This document shows, piece after piece, positions 50,000 to 62,200 of a DNA stretch of 64,000 bases. Numbering within the stretch: the first letter of the stretch is position 1; the number at the start of each line of letters is the position of its first letter. The stretch covers positions 15,589,819 to 15,653,818 of the forward strand of contig NC_051441.1 in the NCBI RefSeq assembly GCF_001649575.2, written 5' to 3'. The DNA is from Kryptolebias marmoratus. Its lineage: Eukaryota > Chordata > Actinopteri > Cyprinodontiformes > Rivulidae. Under the pieces are notes generated by a model, which worked only from the letters and a program-made list of their open reading frames with translations, ran no database searches and had not been told where the DNA came from. A program made the position numbers and the translations under genes.

Positions 50000-52900
50000 T
50001 TCTGTCTGACAAGACAAAAGAAACAAACCGCTTGCAGCTTATGTGTTTGTTTGTGGCCAAGTGTGGCTGATTTCTCGACAATGTCTGAATGTGCAAAGAG
50101 CTCCACTGTGCATCTGAAAGTGTGACTGCACGTCTTTGTTAGCGTGCATCACTTGGTCTCAGACACCATAACGTATGTGTCTAGATAATAAAAACAAATA
50201 CCTCAAAACAAAACAAAACCAAAAAAAGCAGAAATCATTTGCACAACTATCTGTCTTCTCCTCCCCCAACAACAAAACTGCCCAGCAGTTTTTAGTGAAG
50301 GCCCAGGCCAATTCGCTCAATTACAGATATAGATTTCTGAGTAAAGATTTGGAGAAGTGAAATTCTTATGTTTAGAAAAATGTAGGTGACCTTTGATAAA
50401 CTTCCTCTAGCCCTTCAAAGGAATAGTCTGGTAATTCTCAAATAATCACTGGTAGTTAGCACCTTATTGGAAATCAGTCATGGAGGATAAAGAAAAAGGG
50501 AGACGGTTTCTAGATGCCCACGACGCCTTTTACTGTTTCGGGATAAAATTTGTTGCGCACGATCTTTAAACATGTTCTGAATTCCAGCGACGCTTGAGGG
50601 AGGCCCTTCAATTCGTGCAGGAAAATACTTTCTCAAACATCTCGAGACATTGTAGAAACTCCCTTTGCAAAAGCCGTTAACAATGTGTCGCAGCCCAGCG
50701 AGATGCTAGCTTTGAACATGAGGTCCTCTGTCATTCAGGAGCAAAATTAGTTTATATTTACACTGCATCCTTATTCCTCTCTACAACGACGATGTGGTGT
50801 TTTTACTATGATGCAAAAACTGCCTGTTCAGCTGTTAAATCTTTTAAACTGCAATAAAATTTGACCTCACACAGATCAAGCTTCATGACATTAATCTAAT
50901 GTAGGTAACAGGATCAAATGTGGTGTTGTTTGTTGAGGAGATGCATTTATTTTAAAACGATCTTATTGGGTTTATGGAGGAAAGCGTGTCATGATATGGT
51001 CATATTTCAACAGGTGAATCAGATTCACTCCTGGTGGGCTTTACGCTTTAATGTCTCAAGACTGAAGCAATTATGCAAGCAATCTAACCACGTTGTCTTT
51101 GGTTTCAGTTTTCTGCAACAATATAAAGCTGTAAACAAGTGTCAGATCGACCGCAAGTCTTATCAGCTGCTTGTTGCTTCCCTGAGACTGTGATCAGATC
51201 ACGCCTGTCTCCAGTTTAACACTGTGTTATTCCCCTGTCATGACGCTGAGAAAGTTACTGATATGATCGCCTGTACCGTTACCTTTTGGAGTCAGTCACA
51301 TTCAAGATGGCTGCCAAACATCTGAGCAACCTTAGAGAACAAAGGAATGGCAATAACTCCGTCAGTTTTACAGATACTGAGCTAAAATTTGGTGTTGTAG
51401 TAGCTGAGGGTGATGCATAATACTCTGAGCGCTAACGGATAACATATCACAACATTACATGAGCTTGTGCATAAAACTATACTCTTTATTAGATGATCTT
51501 AGTTAAAAAATTTTACAATGTTGCTCATTCAATTAATTTATTAATGGGCTTTTGATTGGTGTCATTTTTGTAACATCTACACACTTTTTATGCATGCCTG
51601 TTTTTGCATTCAGGATTCTTCACTTCTTAATATGAAGTTTAATGATTTTCTACAGACATTTTTATGGATGTACATAAGCCAGTTTGAACCCTGTACAAAG
51701 ACAAAATGCGTAAGGACACCTCAGGTCAAATCAAGCTAATACGGTTTGATTTGACAGCAGGATGTAACACATTTGATGTTTTGTTGTTGTTGTTGTTAAT
51801 ACACTGTATTTAATACATTATCTCTACCGAATGTTATTTATCTTTAACATTATCTGGTTTCTTTCTGACCCCTCCACTGTCACCCTATACCCCTTACCCC
51901 CATCCCTCCCTCCTTTTACACAACATCTCCTATAACCTTGAAGCCACGGGTTTAAATAGAAAGACCAACTGGTCACATCAACTGTGTCCAGAACTTATTT
52001 ATTTGAACTCAGTGGGTCATGAGGTTAAGATTACACACACATGCACACACACACATAGATCAGAACAGACTGGCACACACTAAGAGGTTACTCGGGGCTA
52101 AAATGGTATCTGAAGTGATTAGTTTATATGAACCAGAAACAGTGTATTAATCCGTTTGTGTCTCACCAGCTGCAGTACTTGCGCTGACCAGCAGGCGGAG
52201 ACATAAACCAGAATGCAGCACGGTGCCTTCCCGTCCAGGAGGTGCTCATTTGATCAGTCGTTTCAGATTCCTGTGTGTACTTCACTGTCACGGGTGCTCT
52301 GAGCTAGCTTGGGCCTCTGAATCACAAAAAAAGTATGACAGCCCTCTGCTGACAGATGGAGGGAAAGTTGTGGATAAAACAACGGAGGGATTCATTTTCT
52401 TGCAGTGACTTTGTTCCTCCCACTTGCCATCAGCTGAAAAACACAAGGCAGCAGCAGCAGCAGGTCCGCGGCCTGCCATGTGAAATGTGTCACATGTCGC
52501 CAAGAAGATGTGCAGCGAGTCATCCTCCTCCACAGTTCATATATATATGTATTAGATGTGTCTGCACACAGTGAAAGAAAGGCTAAAATAAAAAGATATA
52601 ACTACCAAATATACAGAAATCAGATTGTATAGGTCCATGGTTTGTGCTCTGACTCAACACACTGTGTGCTTTTTGTCATTGCCCGTTGGGATTATGGGAT
52701 GCTTCGTGGCCTCATCAGCTGCACTCTCCTCACAAAATGTTGTGCACTCAGGACAGACAGGAGGACAGTAGTGTGAAGTGTTCTTTTAGTGGCACGACGA
52801 GAAAATGAAATCCCATGAGGTGAGGCACGACTTCTGAGTGCTCTGTGACTCGAAACAAGTTCAGTCGAAGAATTTACGTCTTAAGGTGAAAGGAAAAAGT
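50000..52900. other. Intergenic between MRTF and ccdc97
   Basis: Between the divergent genes; besides the family A unit at 51,240-51,540, no coding exon or RNA gene is recognisable. Untranslated first exons or enhancers of either gene could lie here unseen. Confidence 0.5.
51240..51540 (+). repeat. Family A unit (sense)
   Basis: Contains ttcaagatggctgccaaac, gatactgagctaaaatttgg and gtagtagctgagggtgat. Confidence 0.75.
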
Positions 52901-52909
52901 TCAGATTGT

Positions 52910-53450
52910 TTGAAGGAGGGTTTCGTGGAAAGGTGACGAACAGTTAATATCTTACCTGTTCATTGAACGGCCTCAATTTAGAGAAACAGAGTTTAATTCT
53001 GACAAGAGAGATGAGTGTTTGTAAAACTTGAGCATTAACTGTGGGACTCAGCTCTGTTTGTCTGTTATCAAATTATCTCATGAAACACTGGATGAATTTC
53101 AATATAGATGGATTTTTTTTTTTATCTTTTGAAGTCAGCCCAGTTTAAGATGGCCACCACAGTAACTGACATTAACCAACAGAAAAATAGCAATAACGCA
53201 GTCAATTTAACAAATGTTGAACTAAAATATGACGTGTTAGTAGATGAGTCATTCACACAACACATAATCTGGTTGTGACATCTTGCAGTATCACATGGTA
53301 TTGTGCATAGCGGGGTTTTTTTTTTTTTTAGTTTTGACCAAAATTGACAAAATGGATACAACACTGTCATTTCTCAACATAAGATGAACTTGGCCTAAAA
53401 TTCAGTGATGACAAGTGGCAGGCAATATGCATTATTTCAAGGACTTTTAG
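52910..53450 (+). repeat. Family B arm joined to a family A unit (sense)
   Basis: Family B left arm at 52,920-53,010 (ttcgtggaaaggtgacgaac, gtttaattctgacaag), then family A from 53,030 (gtctgttatcaaattatctc) to the end hairpin region at 53,420-53,450. Confidence 0.65.
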
Positions 53451-53453
53451 GTC

Positions 53454-53468
53454 TTGTCTGTCTATCTG

Positions 53469-53558
<90 letters not shown>

Positions 53559-53560
53559 AT
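53454..53560. repeat. (CTAT)n microsatellite, about 100 bp
   Basis: A nearly perfect tetranucleotide run, about 380 bp upstream of the ccdc97 start codon. Confidence 0.97.
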
Positions 53561-53939
53561 TTTACTTGACGGTCAACAGGCCACCGCTAGATGGCGACAA
53601 ACCCAACAGTTCAGGCGCTTATGGAGACTAGGAACGGAACCATTCTGTCGGCTGCAGAGAAAGGGGAACAATAATTATGACGGACCAATATGGCAGGAAA
53701 GCGTTTGGCAAAAATATTTAAACATGTAATGTTTAGTAAACCTTAACCTAGATTTTCTATGTGGTAATATTCCAATAAAATTATTAAATTGTACCACTTA
53801 TGACGACACATTCAGCGCAGTGAGGGTCAAGGTAACTTGAAAACTAATTTCAACACGTCCTTATTTGTTAGTTTAGGCACGTTAACTGCTAAAAAAAAAT
53901 ACTGGATTCACGTTACTGTGCAAGTCGACACCTGTAGTT

Positions 53940-56900
53940 ATGTGGGGTGAAATCGACCCTCCAGTTAAAACACCACCGATTCCGTTTGAGGCTGAAACCG
54001 GTGAAACGTCGGAGGAACCTCCCGCATTTCCTCGGAGATGCGAGCCGAACCGACCCGTGCACACAGAACCCCGGGAGGCTCCGCGAGAAGAAGACTCCCC
54101 GCCGGTGAGGGGGGAACAGGCGCAAAGGTCGGCATGTTGTCGTTTAGCTCCGCTGCCTCACTTGACAGAGCTCCCGTCCGCAGGCGGAGTCCGGCTGTGT
54201 GAGGGTGATGGTGGAGGCCGTGGCGATGAGCGGCAGCCCGGTGAAGAGCCAGCAGATCGGGGAGGCTGAGCTGACCTTCGGGGAGCGCAGAGTGGAGCTG
54301 CTGCAGCAGTACCGGAGCAGACCGCTGGTCTTCCTGGAGAGGTACCATGTACGTGTCAGGAAAAGCACACCTTCATACAGTCAACCTGACTGACCAGCTG
54401 TTTATCCTTTCTGCTTCCTGTCAAAGATGTGAGCACAGAACCTGAGCTAGATTAAAGATCAAGCATTCCTTGATCCTTGAAGGGAATGCTTGATGTTTCT
54501 GTGTTTTAATCAACAAAGTTTTAAGAAAAGATCTTGTAAAATGTGCAGTGCTCTGAGTATGTGTTGGGGATAACACTCAGCTCCTACCACATCAAATTTT
54601 AGCTCAACAACTGTAAAATTGTCTGAGTTATAGCCTTTTTTGTGTTTCCTTTTGTCAGTAGGCTGTGGTGGCCATCTTGAATTGGGACTGTCTCCAAACC
54701 CTAATAAGTCGTAGATGTACATCCAATGATTAGTTTCTGAGAGTTTTATTAAAATCCATGCAGTGGTTCATGATATATTTTCCTAACAGACAGACAGCGT
54801 TACCCGTCACACCTAATAACAAAGTTTGAAGAACAGATCCAGCACAATCAGTTTGAGCTTGGAGTTTAAGTTGCCGACGGCTCTCAGCTACTGTAACATC
54901 ATATTTTAGATCAATGTCTGTAAAATTGACCGAGTTACCGCTATTTTTGTGTCGGTTAAGATGGCTCAGTTGTGGTGGCCATTTTGAATGGGGTTGACTG
55001 TAGAAGTTCATTAGTTGCGGATCTCAACCAGCATTGCCTGGTTTAGTTTTGTGTCATTTTGCCGTGTGTTTTTAATCACTGTTACTTATAGGTTTGCAGT
55101 ACTAGTACTGGGTTGGGTACAGTACTGTTCCTGTTTTATTTGTCTTTAAAACAAAGTTTCTTCCCACACAGATGCTGTCTGTTGGTTGAATAGTAGAAAA
55201 ATTATGTGCAATTCTTCTCTTTAGTTGTGTTTTGAAGTACATTTGGAAAGAGACGTTAGTCCCTGGATTCACAATAATTCATCTGTCAGGGTTAAAAAAG
55301 CAAATGTGGGGGGGAAAAAAATCTGAATTAGGACTCCTGTTGTGTTCTGTTCCCAGGCTCACCTGAAGCCCGAGCACCTCCCTGCGTTTGCCCATCTCCG
55401 CTCAGACCCGAGGGCCCAGCACTACAGCCGCGTGGTTCGGACACGGGCGTCTGGCTGCGGCTGCAGGACCAGAGTCAGAAACCAGCGTTATGCTGCCCTC
55501 AGGGCTCTGCAGAAGGGTAGGGCTTCAGAGCGTCAGTGGCAGCCACTGGTTCAGCATGAATCCTGTTGAACAATCTGTTTGTCTTTATACTGATGAAGTC
55601 ACACAAATCACAAACACGTCAAGTCTTGATCAAAAACATAGTTTTGGTTCTACAACCAAACAAGTTTGGTCAGTATAGATAAATGCTAATAAAAAGGTGG
55701 AGGTAATGTTTTTACTTGTGTCTGTCTGACTGTACCTGTTTGTATCTCTTGAACCACTGGACAAAACATAAAAATGGCTCAAACTCTGTCCATTTTACAG
55801 ATGTTGAGCTGAAAATTGTTGTGGTCGTAGCTGAGACTGACCCCCCAGCACACATTCTGAGCCAGTCAACTCTGTTCTGTTAGCAAAATATCTTCTCCCC
55901 TTTCTGTTGTAGAGGGCCAGTATTTCAGTGAGGAACAGATGCGAATGAGGGAGCCTCTGCTGTATGAACAGTACATCGGTCAGTACCTGACTGACGAGGA
56001 GGTGAGTTTTATTCACTCATCACCCATTAATGGAATTTAATTTGAAAACAAAAGTTTTTATTTAGTTTGCGTTGAATCGTGGGTTCAGGTGCTGGAGCGC
56101 TCCCAGGAGGCCATGCTGGGTGGTGCAGAGGAGGGATCGGGGGGAGGAAGCGCAGGGGGGCTTGCCCACCTCCTCCTGAATTCCTACCAGGAGCGGCTCA
56201 TCCAGGACCGCCTGCAGGAGGAGCAGGACAGGGAGGACGCTGCTCAGGAGGAGGAGGAGGAGGATGACGAGGAGGATGGTGAGCGGGGGGGTTTTAAGCT
56301 GAAGGAAAATTCTGAAAAACGTGTCAGCTTTATGCTGACGTGCTGCTGCGCCTGCTCTGCTCTCATCATGCAGCTGTCAGAGTTCAGCAGAAAGAATGGG
56401 AGCCGACCACAGAGGAGAAGGCTCTGCTCAGAGAGGAGTTCATCAGTCAGATGCACCAACGCTTCTTGGATGGAAAAGACAAGGACTTCAACTACAGGTG
56501 AGCAGCATCACCACAGCTGATTACTGCCATTCAGTGCACCAAACTGTTCTTATGTCAACGTTGACCCCTGAGTGAGCAGGAGGTCAGAAATACTGTTGTT
56601 GGTTCTTAGAATTCAAGATGGCAGACATTCAAGGTTTTTAGCTAAGAATCTGAAAGTTAAGATGGACATAAGAATTAAGGCTGAAACGATTTATCATTGG
56701 AAAAAAATGGCCAGAGCCATTCTTTGACTTCGTTCTGCTCGGCGCTCACCGTGTTTCACAGGGACCTTTATGAGCGTTGCACAACGTGCGTTGTGATACG
56801 TTGAGTGCGATGGAGGAAGACCTGGAGACAAATACCAGAAAGTCAGCCGGCAAGCAGCTAGGAACTCCTGAGTCACGTTGTAGAGCATTAGTGGTTAGCT

Positions 56901-57578
56901 TCAGTATCACGAAGACCAAGGAGCACAACCAGGTCAGGGACGCTGTGACAAAATGTGGGGAAAGTTCAGCTGGTATGAAGACGTTTTAAGACACGTCGAA
57001 GAGCTCGGTGTGTGCCTTCATGCGCAGATCTGCACGCAAAGAAAACATCTGGACAGTCAGAGGACAAGACACACTCAGGCCGCCAAAACACAAAGTTTGA
57101 TATAATTCAGGTTGAATTGTTCAAGATCATTTTACTGCCTTTTATTGTTTGTAAAGAAAGTTATTCTGGTTAGGATTTCTACTAAGTGAACACTAAACAC
57201 CTGCTTTAATCCTTCATGGTGTGCCGGCACACAGACACACACAAGAACACACACACTTCTGACAGCCAACAGTGGATGTGCAGCTTTAATAGGAAATACA
57301 GTTTGGAGACTTCCAGGAAAAAAAAATTGTGTAGCTTAAATACTCCATTACTCAGTGGAGTATTCAGTAAAGTAGCTGATTACTAAAACACAACTACATT
57401 AATCTTAGTAGAGCCTAACTGATGTTGCTGTTTGTGTTGCAGCGAGGTGGATGACAACCCCGACTACGACAACCTGGACATAGTCAGCAGGGACGCGGAG
57501 GATAAGTACTTTGATGAAGACGATGAAGAGGAAGAGGACGACATGGACGAAGATGAAGAAGAGAACATGATCGGATAG
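53940..57578 (+). CDS. ccdc97: Coiled-coil domain-containing protein 97 (7 coding exons)
   Basis: Conserved acidic nuclear protein; published work on the family links it to the SF3B/U2 snRNP spliceosome complex (established knowledge, not visible here). Exons: 53940-54104, 54184-54348, 55357-55516, 55913-56001, 56089-56278, 56374-56497, 57443-57578, giving 342 aa; human CCDC97 is about 343. Recognisable blocks are [56 protein letters not shown] and [15 protein letters not shown], with Glu/Asp tracts in exon 5 and at the C-terminus. The start is supported by an in-frame TAA about 55 nt upstream and by WGE and TPP matches to mammalian N-termini. The exon 6 acceptor could also be 9 nt further in. 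AATAAA lies at 57,640. Confidence 0.95.
54460..55035 (-). repeat. Family A tandem pair (antisense) in ccdc97 intron 2
   Basis: Begins with a palindrome (caagcattccttgatcctt and its inverse), then two units with cagctcctaccacatcaa and cagctactgtaacatcat and two gttcatgatatatttt-type ends. Confidence 0.78.
55720..55900 (+). repeat. Family A partial unit (sense)
   Basis: Short remnant with tcttgaaccactggacaa and gatgttgagctgaaaattg, ending just before the acceptor of ccdc97 exon 4. Confidence 0.6.
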
Positions 57579-57639
57579 TGTGTTAATATTAGTCACAACT
57601 CATTTGTGTTGTTGTTGTTGTGTAAATACAGATGTATGC

Positions 57640-57645
57640 AATAAA
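57640..57645 (+). terminator. ccdc97: ccdc97 polyadenylation signal
   Basis: AATAAA 62 nt after the TAG stop of ccdc97, followed within 15-30 nt by a T-rich stretch. This is the only canonical signal close to the stop. Confidence 0.75.
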
Positions 57646-57719
57646 ACATGTCAGCTATTTTTTGGATTTTTACACGTGACTCTGAATGCGACCTGCTGTA
57701 AAAGTCTGAAACGTTTTGC

Positions 57720-58300
57720 TACGAGGAGCGATCTGTGTGTGTTTGTTTGTACTGTTAGCGAAATATCTTTTGAACCAGTAAACATATTTTAACAAAACCT
57801 CAAGGAAGTGATCAGTGGATGTTAATCAACGACTGATTCACATTTGGAGTTCATCCGATTCAAGATGGCCGCCACAGCAAAACAGTCTTGGCAAACAAAA
57901 AAAGCTGTAAGTCAGTCAATTTCACACATATTGAGCTATAATTTGGTGGGGTAGTATCTGAGACTGATCCATAGTTTCTAACCTAAGGGGTTAATTGATC
58001 GCACAGCATCAGTGTTTAAAACTTTGCCATTAACTACTGTCTATTAGCAAAATATCTCATGAACCACTGGACAAATTTGAATGAAACTCTCAAGCAGCAA
58101 TTATTGATTGTACAACTACAACTGATTAACTTTTGGAGGCAACCCTATTCAAGATGGCCGCCACAGCTAATCGACCTTATCCAGCACAAAAATGGCTATC
58201 CTCCAGTGAATTTTACAAACTCTTGAGTTAAAATTTGTATTCATAGCTAAGAGTTGTTCACAACACATACTGTAAGCACTAAGTCATTCAAGAGTTCGTT
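57720..58300 (+). repeat. Family A tandem pair (sense) between convergent genes
   Basis: Two units (57,755 ttagcgaaatatcttttgaa; 58,044 ttagcaaaatatctcatgaa), each with ttcaagatggccgccac. They occupy nearly the whole gap between the ccdc97 and SAND-gene polyadenylation signals. Confidence 0.8.
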
Positions 58301-58326
58301 TTTTTAATTTTATTTATTTAAAGTAT

Positions 58327-58332
58327 TTTATT
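58327..58332 (-). terminator. Candidate polyadenylation signal, long SAND isoform
   Basis: Minus-strand AATAAA 71 nt after the stop of the coiled-coil exon at 58403. The tight spacing of stop and signal supports that exon as a true terminal exon. Confidence 0.5.
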
Positions 58333-58402
58333 TCATTCAACATTTTATGGTAACGTTTGACATTTCAGTGCGTAACAATCATGTAATCACGACGGTTAGT
58401 TT

Positions 58403-58572
58403 TCATGCATTTGGTTTTTTCCCCAATTCCTTAAGTTTCAAAGTGTAATATTCCTCAATAACTTTTAAAACCCTCAATTGCATTTTAATTTTTTCTCTCT
58501 TCATTTGACCCAAGTCTGTTGTGTCCGCATGGCAGTCAGCTGAGACCCTGGACGTGGAGGCCTCCATCATGT
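58403..58572 (-). CDS. Probable alternative terminal exon of the SAND gene: coiled coil
   Basis: Open segment ending in a stop at 58403. A minus-strand AATAAA lies 71 nt further on (58332-58327). It encodes MMEASTSRVSADCHADT, then MKREKIKMQLRVLKVIEEYY and LKLKELGKK, a basic amphipathic coiled coil. A strong GTGAGT donor lies inside the SAND gene's last exon, leaving exon 59456-59274 in phase 1. An AG acceptor at 58573 restores the frame and would give a 548-aa isoform. A second AG about 40 nt upstream, with a better pyrimidine tract, would instead cause an early stop. It could also belong to a separate small gene. Confidence 0.5.
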
Positions 58573-58961
58573 CTGACTGATGAGTGGAGGTTGGGCTGTA
58601 AGTGGGAAAAACCAAAATCGGGTGAACAAATGTGTTAAACATATTTGTCGTCTGAATAATGCGTCTGTAGCGTCTAACCGTGTCTCTGATGTCAGTTGTG
58701 CTGAGTCGTGGTCGTCTGTTTGACTCGCAGATATCCGCTCATTCAGCAAACTCCCGGGTGCGGTGGAAACGCCTGGAAAATGAAATAAAACCACTTAAAC
58801 AGTCATGCAAAAAAAAAAAAAAACCCATCTCTTTCAGTTCTTACAGTAAGTTTGACCTATCAGGATGCAATAATAATGATCTGGTCTTTACCCGGGTCTA
58901 AAATGATTCAAATCTAATTTCAAGTGCACAGTGACACAGAACAGGTTCCACCGTGTCATCA

Positions 58962-58967
58962 TTTATT
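58962..58967 (-). terminator. Candidate polyadenylation signal, short SAND isoform
   Basis: Minus-strand AATAAA about 290 nt beyond the TAA at 59257. It fits a transcript that does not use the GTGAGT donor inside the last exon. Confidence 0.45.
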
Positions 58968-59256
58968 AAACAAAGATGAAGCCAAAAGGTAAAAACTAAG
59001 CCCAACCCATAATCCAACATCCTGTAGGACCAGCTTTAATAACAAGAACTCTCAGGACTGATTCACTGGCTGACCTGGTCAGTCTCACATCAATGTGGAA
59101 GAACTTTGGCCTACTAACTTATTTATATGTTTACAGCATGGCTTCAATTCACTGAGACATTTTTCTTTTCTTGCTGTCAGATCATTTTTCTTATGCCCTG
59201 ATATGTAAAATTCTCATCCTTCTTAAAGACAGTTTCACTAAAACTTGCCGCTGCAT

Positions 59257-62200
59257 TTAGCTTTTGAACTCACTTTCTTGCTCGAGGATTTCCGTCTTGA
59301 AAGGTGGCTGTTTAGGGTCCGTGTTTGTGGCCTTGTCTACATTTTCGGTTGCGAAAGGTTGCTGGCTCTCATCTGACACGGGCATGTCCCAGTCCTGGTC
59401 TTCTCTCTTCCTCTCTTCCTCTGTTCCACTGCGTCTCACCTCAAACTCTTCCTCGTCTTTGTAAAAGACAAAATGTTATAAAGAAGAATGCTAAAATGCA
59501 AATATCCAAGATCTGCACAGTTAGTTACTTTAAAACAAAACCTTGAAAACCAACCTGTCGTGTCCCTGATGTCATCAGAGGAGCCTAACTGAGAAGGAGA
59601 GGAACTGAGGCTTAAATCGTGACTGTAGACTAATCCATTTTCTTCTGTTTTATTTACAGGGATGGAGGAAACCATCTCAGTTTTGGTTCCTTTTTGTCCA
59701 TCCTGGTTTTCATCACTTTGTAAAATCTCGTTGTCTCCAGTTCCTCCCCCAACACCTCCAGTGATGCCTTCGTCTGACATCCGTGACGCCTCATCCTGTG
59801 TGGCGCCTACGATGGATGGATTACTGGTTGCCGTCTCCTCGTCACTGTCGGCAAGCTCATCCAAAGTGTCAGAGCAACTCTCTGTGAATAAATTACGCAG
59901 CCCAACGCAGACAGACAAATCAAAGTTTGTGATGTTCCATTGTCCTGAGCATGGACCACTTCTGTCCCGTCAAAGTAAGAACTTGTGATTGGTCACAAAC
60001 CTTCTGTTGGTTGCTCCACGCAGCCTCTCTGAGAATCGGCCTGGGATACAGGAGGAGAAGTTTCAATTCGACGGGAATTCTCCACAGGCTGAGGAGACGG
60101 CAGTCAGAAAACAATGGTTTTCACAACATTAATTGGATTAGCAATTTGTCTGTGTTGGAAGTCATTATAAGATTAAGATTAAAAACTCTACGTTTCAGTA
60201 AAGTTTTGTCACTTTTTTTTTTGTCTCTTTTTACCTCAAGTTGCCAATCTCTCCTACTGCTCAATTGGATTCACTTATTAATCAACAGCCAACACAAGTT
60301 AATGCAAAGTCCGTCCGTTCGTCCGTTCATCCATCCATCCATCCATCCAACCATCATCTGCCATTTATTCCGTATCATGGGGGCAGCAGCAGGGAAGCCC
60401 TGACATCTCTCTCCACAGCCACCTCTTCCAGCTCTTCCAGGAGAATTCCAAGGCATTCCCAAGCCAGCCGAGAGACATAGTCTCTCCAGCTCATCCTGGG
60501 TTCTCCCCCGGGGTCTCCTCCCAGTTGGACATGCCCGGAACACCTCCCTTGGTAAGCGTTCAGGGGGTAAACCACCTCAAATGGCTCCTCTCAATGTGGA
60601 GAAGCAGCGGCTCTACTCCGAGTCTCTCCCGGATAACCAAACTTCTCACCCAATCTCTAAGGGGGAGCCTAGCTACCCTGCAGAGAAAATTTATTTCAAC
60701 CGCCTGTATCTGAGATCTTATTCTTTTGGTCCCAGTAGGAATATAGGCCAGTCTGTCAATGTACAGTCTAGTATTCTAGTATATTAAGTCTTTAAGCCAA
60801 TGTGACATGATGGCTTTATCAAAGGGACCATAAATGACAGGAAGTTGGTTCAGCAACGCCAGACCTATAACCAGGATGGTTCTATCAGACCTAGGTGGCA
60901 TTTTGAAACATATCTTACCACTGAATGCATGCTGAAGACCTTTTTTATCATCTTCTGCAATGCAAGTTTTTCAGGCGTCATTTCTGGATCCCTTTCTAAA
61001 AAATAAAAATATGTGACATAATAACAAATTTAAAATAAATACCAGTTATTATTACTAAGGATATTTGTGATAAACATCACCTTTCGTAACATTATTCCGG
61101 TCTTCATAAGTAAGCTGGCTCTCACATTCCATTTCCCTCTGGTCCGGCTCATCCTCTTGGGTTTCACTCTCAGCATCTCCTGACGTTACATCATCTCCAT
61201 CATTTCTGTCATCATCTCTTTCTTCCTCCTCATCTGTCTCCACGACCTGTTCTGTACTGCCTGGACTCCAGTCTACACTGGTACCGTCAGCCTCCTCAGG
61301 GTCTTCCCAGGACTGCCTTCCTGATTGTACAGGCATAAAACCTTTAAAAAAAGTATCATGTCTGTTCAATATGCTCGAAGTTTCAAAACTGTTTCTGCTG
61401 TGAGGTGGAAGCCCGAAGTCCTCTGAATTAGGTGGACAGATTTTCATTCGCTGAAAAAAAATTAGAGCACATATTTACCACGAGAAAAGTTGGTTTGCTA
61501 AATCACACTGGTGCTCAGTTACCTTCCTTGTATGGGTTCTTCTCGTCTTATACCCCTTTGTGTACAGCAAACCTTTCTGGGATAAGTAAAATTGGCTGTT
61601 GATTAACTGGACAAGGGTTTTCTTGAATTAAGTGCAGAAAAGACAAAGCAGAAATTACCTTAAACCAATGCTGTAGACTTTTGCCTTTAAAGGATATGCT
61701 TGTTTTCCATTTTCTAGCTGAAACTTTCCCTCCAAACTTTTCAAAGTCAGGCGGAGTAAACGAGTCGCCTTCACTCTCGATGCATTTCTCCCCTAAACAG
61801 CACAACCACATCATGTATCACAGATGGATACTAAAATTTGAAGAAAGAAATGGTCAGTAAAACTGTGTTTAAAGCCAGGATGTTTATAGAAAACGGTGGC
61901 TTTTTTCAAATCTACAAATGTAAACAGTGCTTATTGGCAGAAATGGCAGACTTCAGGTCAGCTTTTACTCCTCCCCAAGCTGTATTTTTGCAGCTTTGAT
62001 CTCTACATGTTCATACTTTTGTGGGTATGACAAGAAGCTGTCTGCCACAGTTGTCTTTGTCCTCACCTCAGCAGCTGCCCCAACACAGATCACTTAATCT
62101 GTTTAAAATGGGTGCCTAAAAACACCGGCAAGATAGGTTTTGCTTTCTGTTTTTCATACAAGCAGCACCGTCTTTGATACACCTTTCATTATCTAGAGTC

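Noticed and set aside
53454..53729. 91-codon frame starting in the CTAT repeat
   Set aside because: The first 35 codons are a microsatellite translated as a repeating Tyr-Leu-Ser-Ile pattern.
58613..58794. Minus-strand 75-codon frame overlapping the coiled-coil exon
   Set aside because: Different frame from the coiled-coil peptide, no domain, and using the 58,613 acceptor in phase gives a stop after about ten codons.
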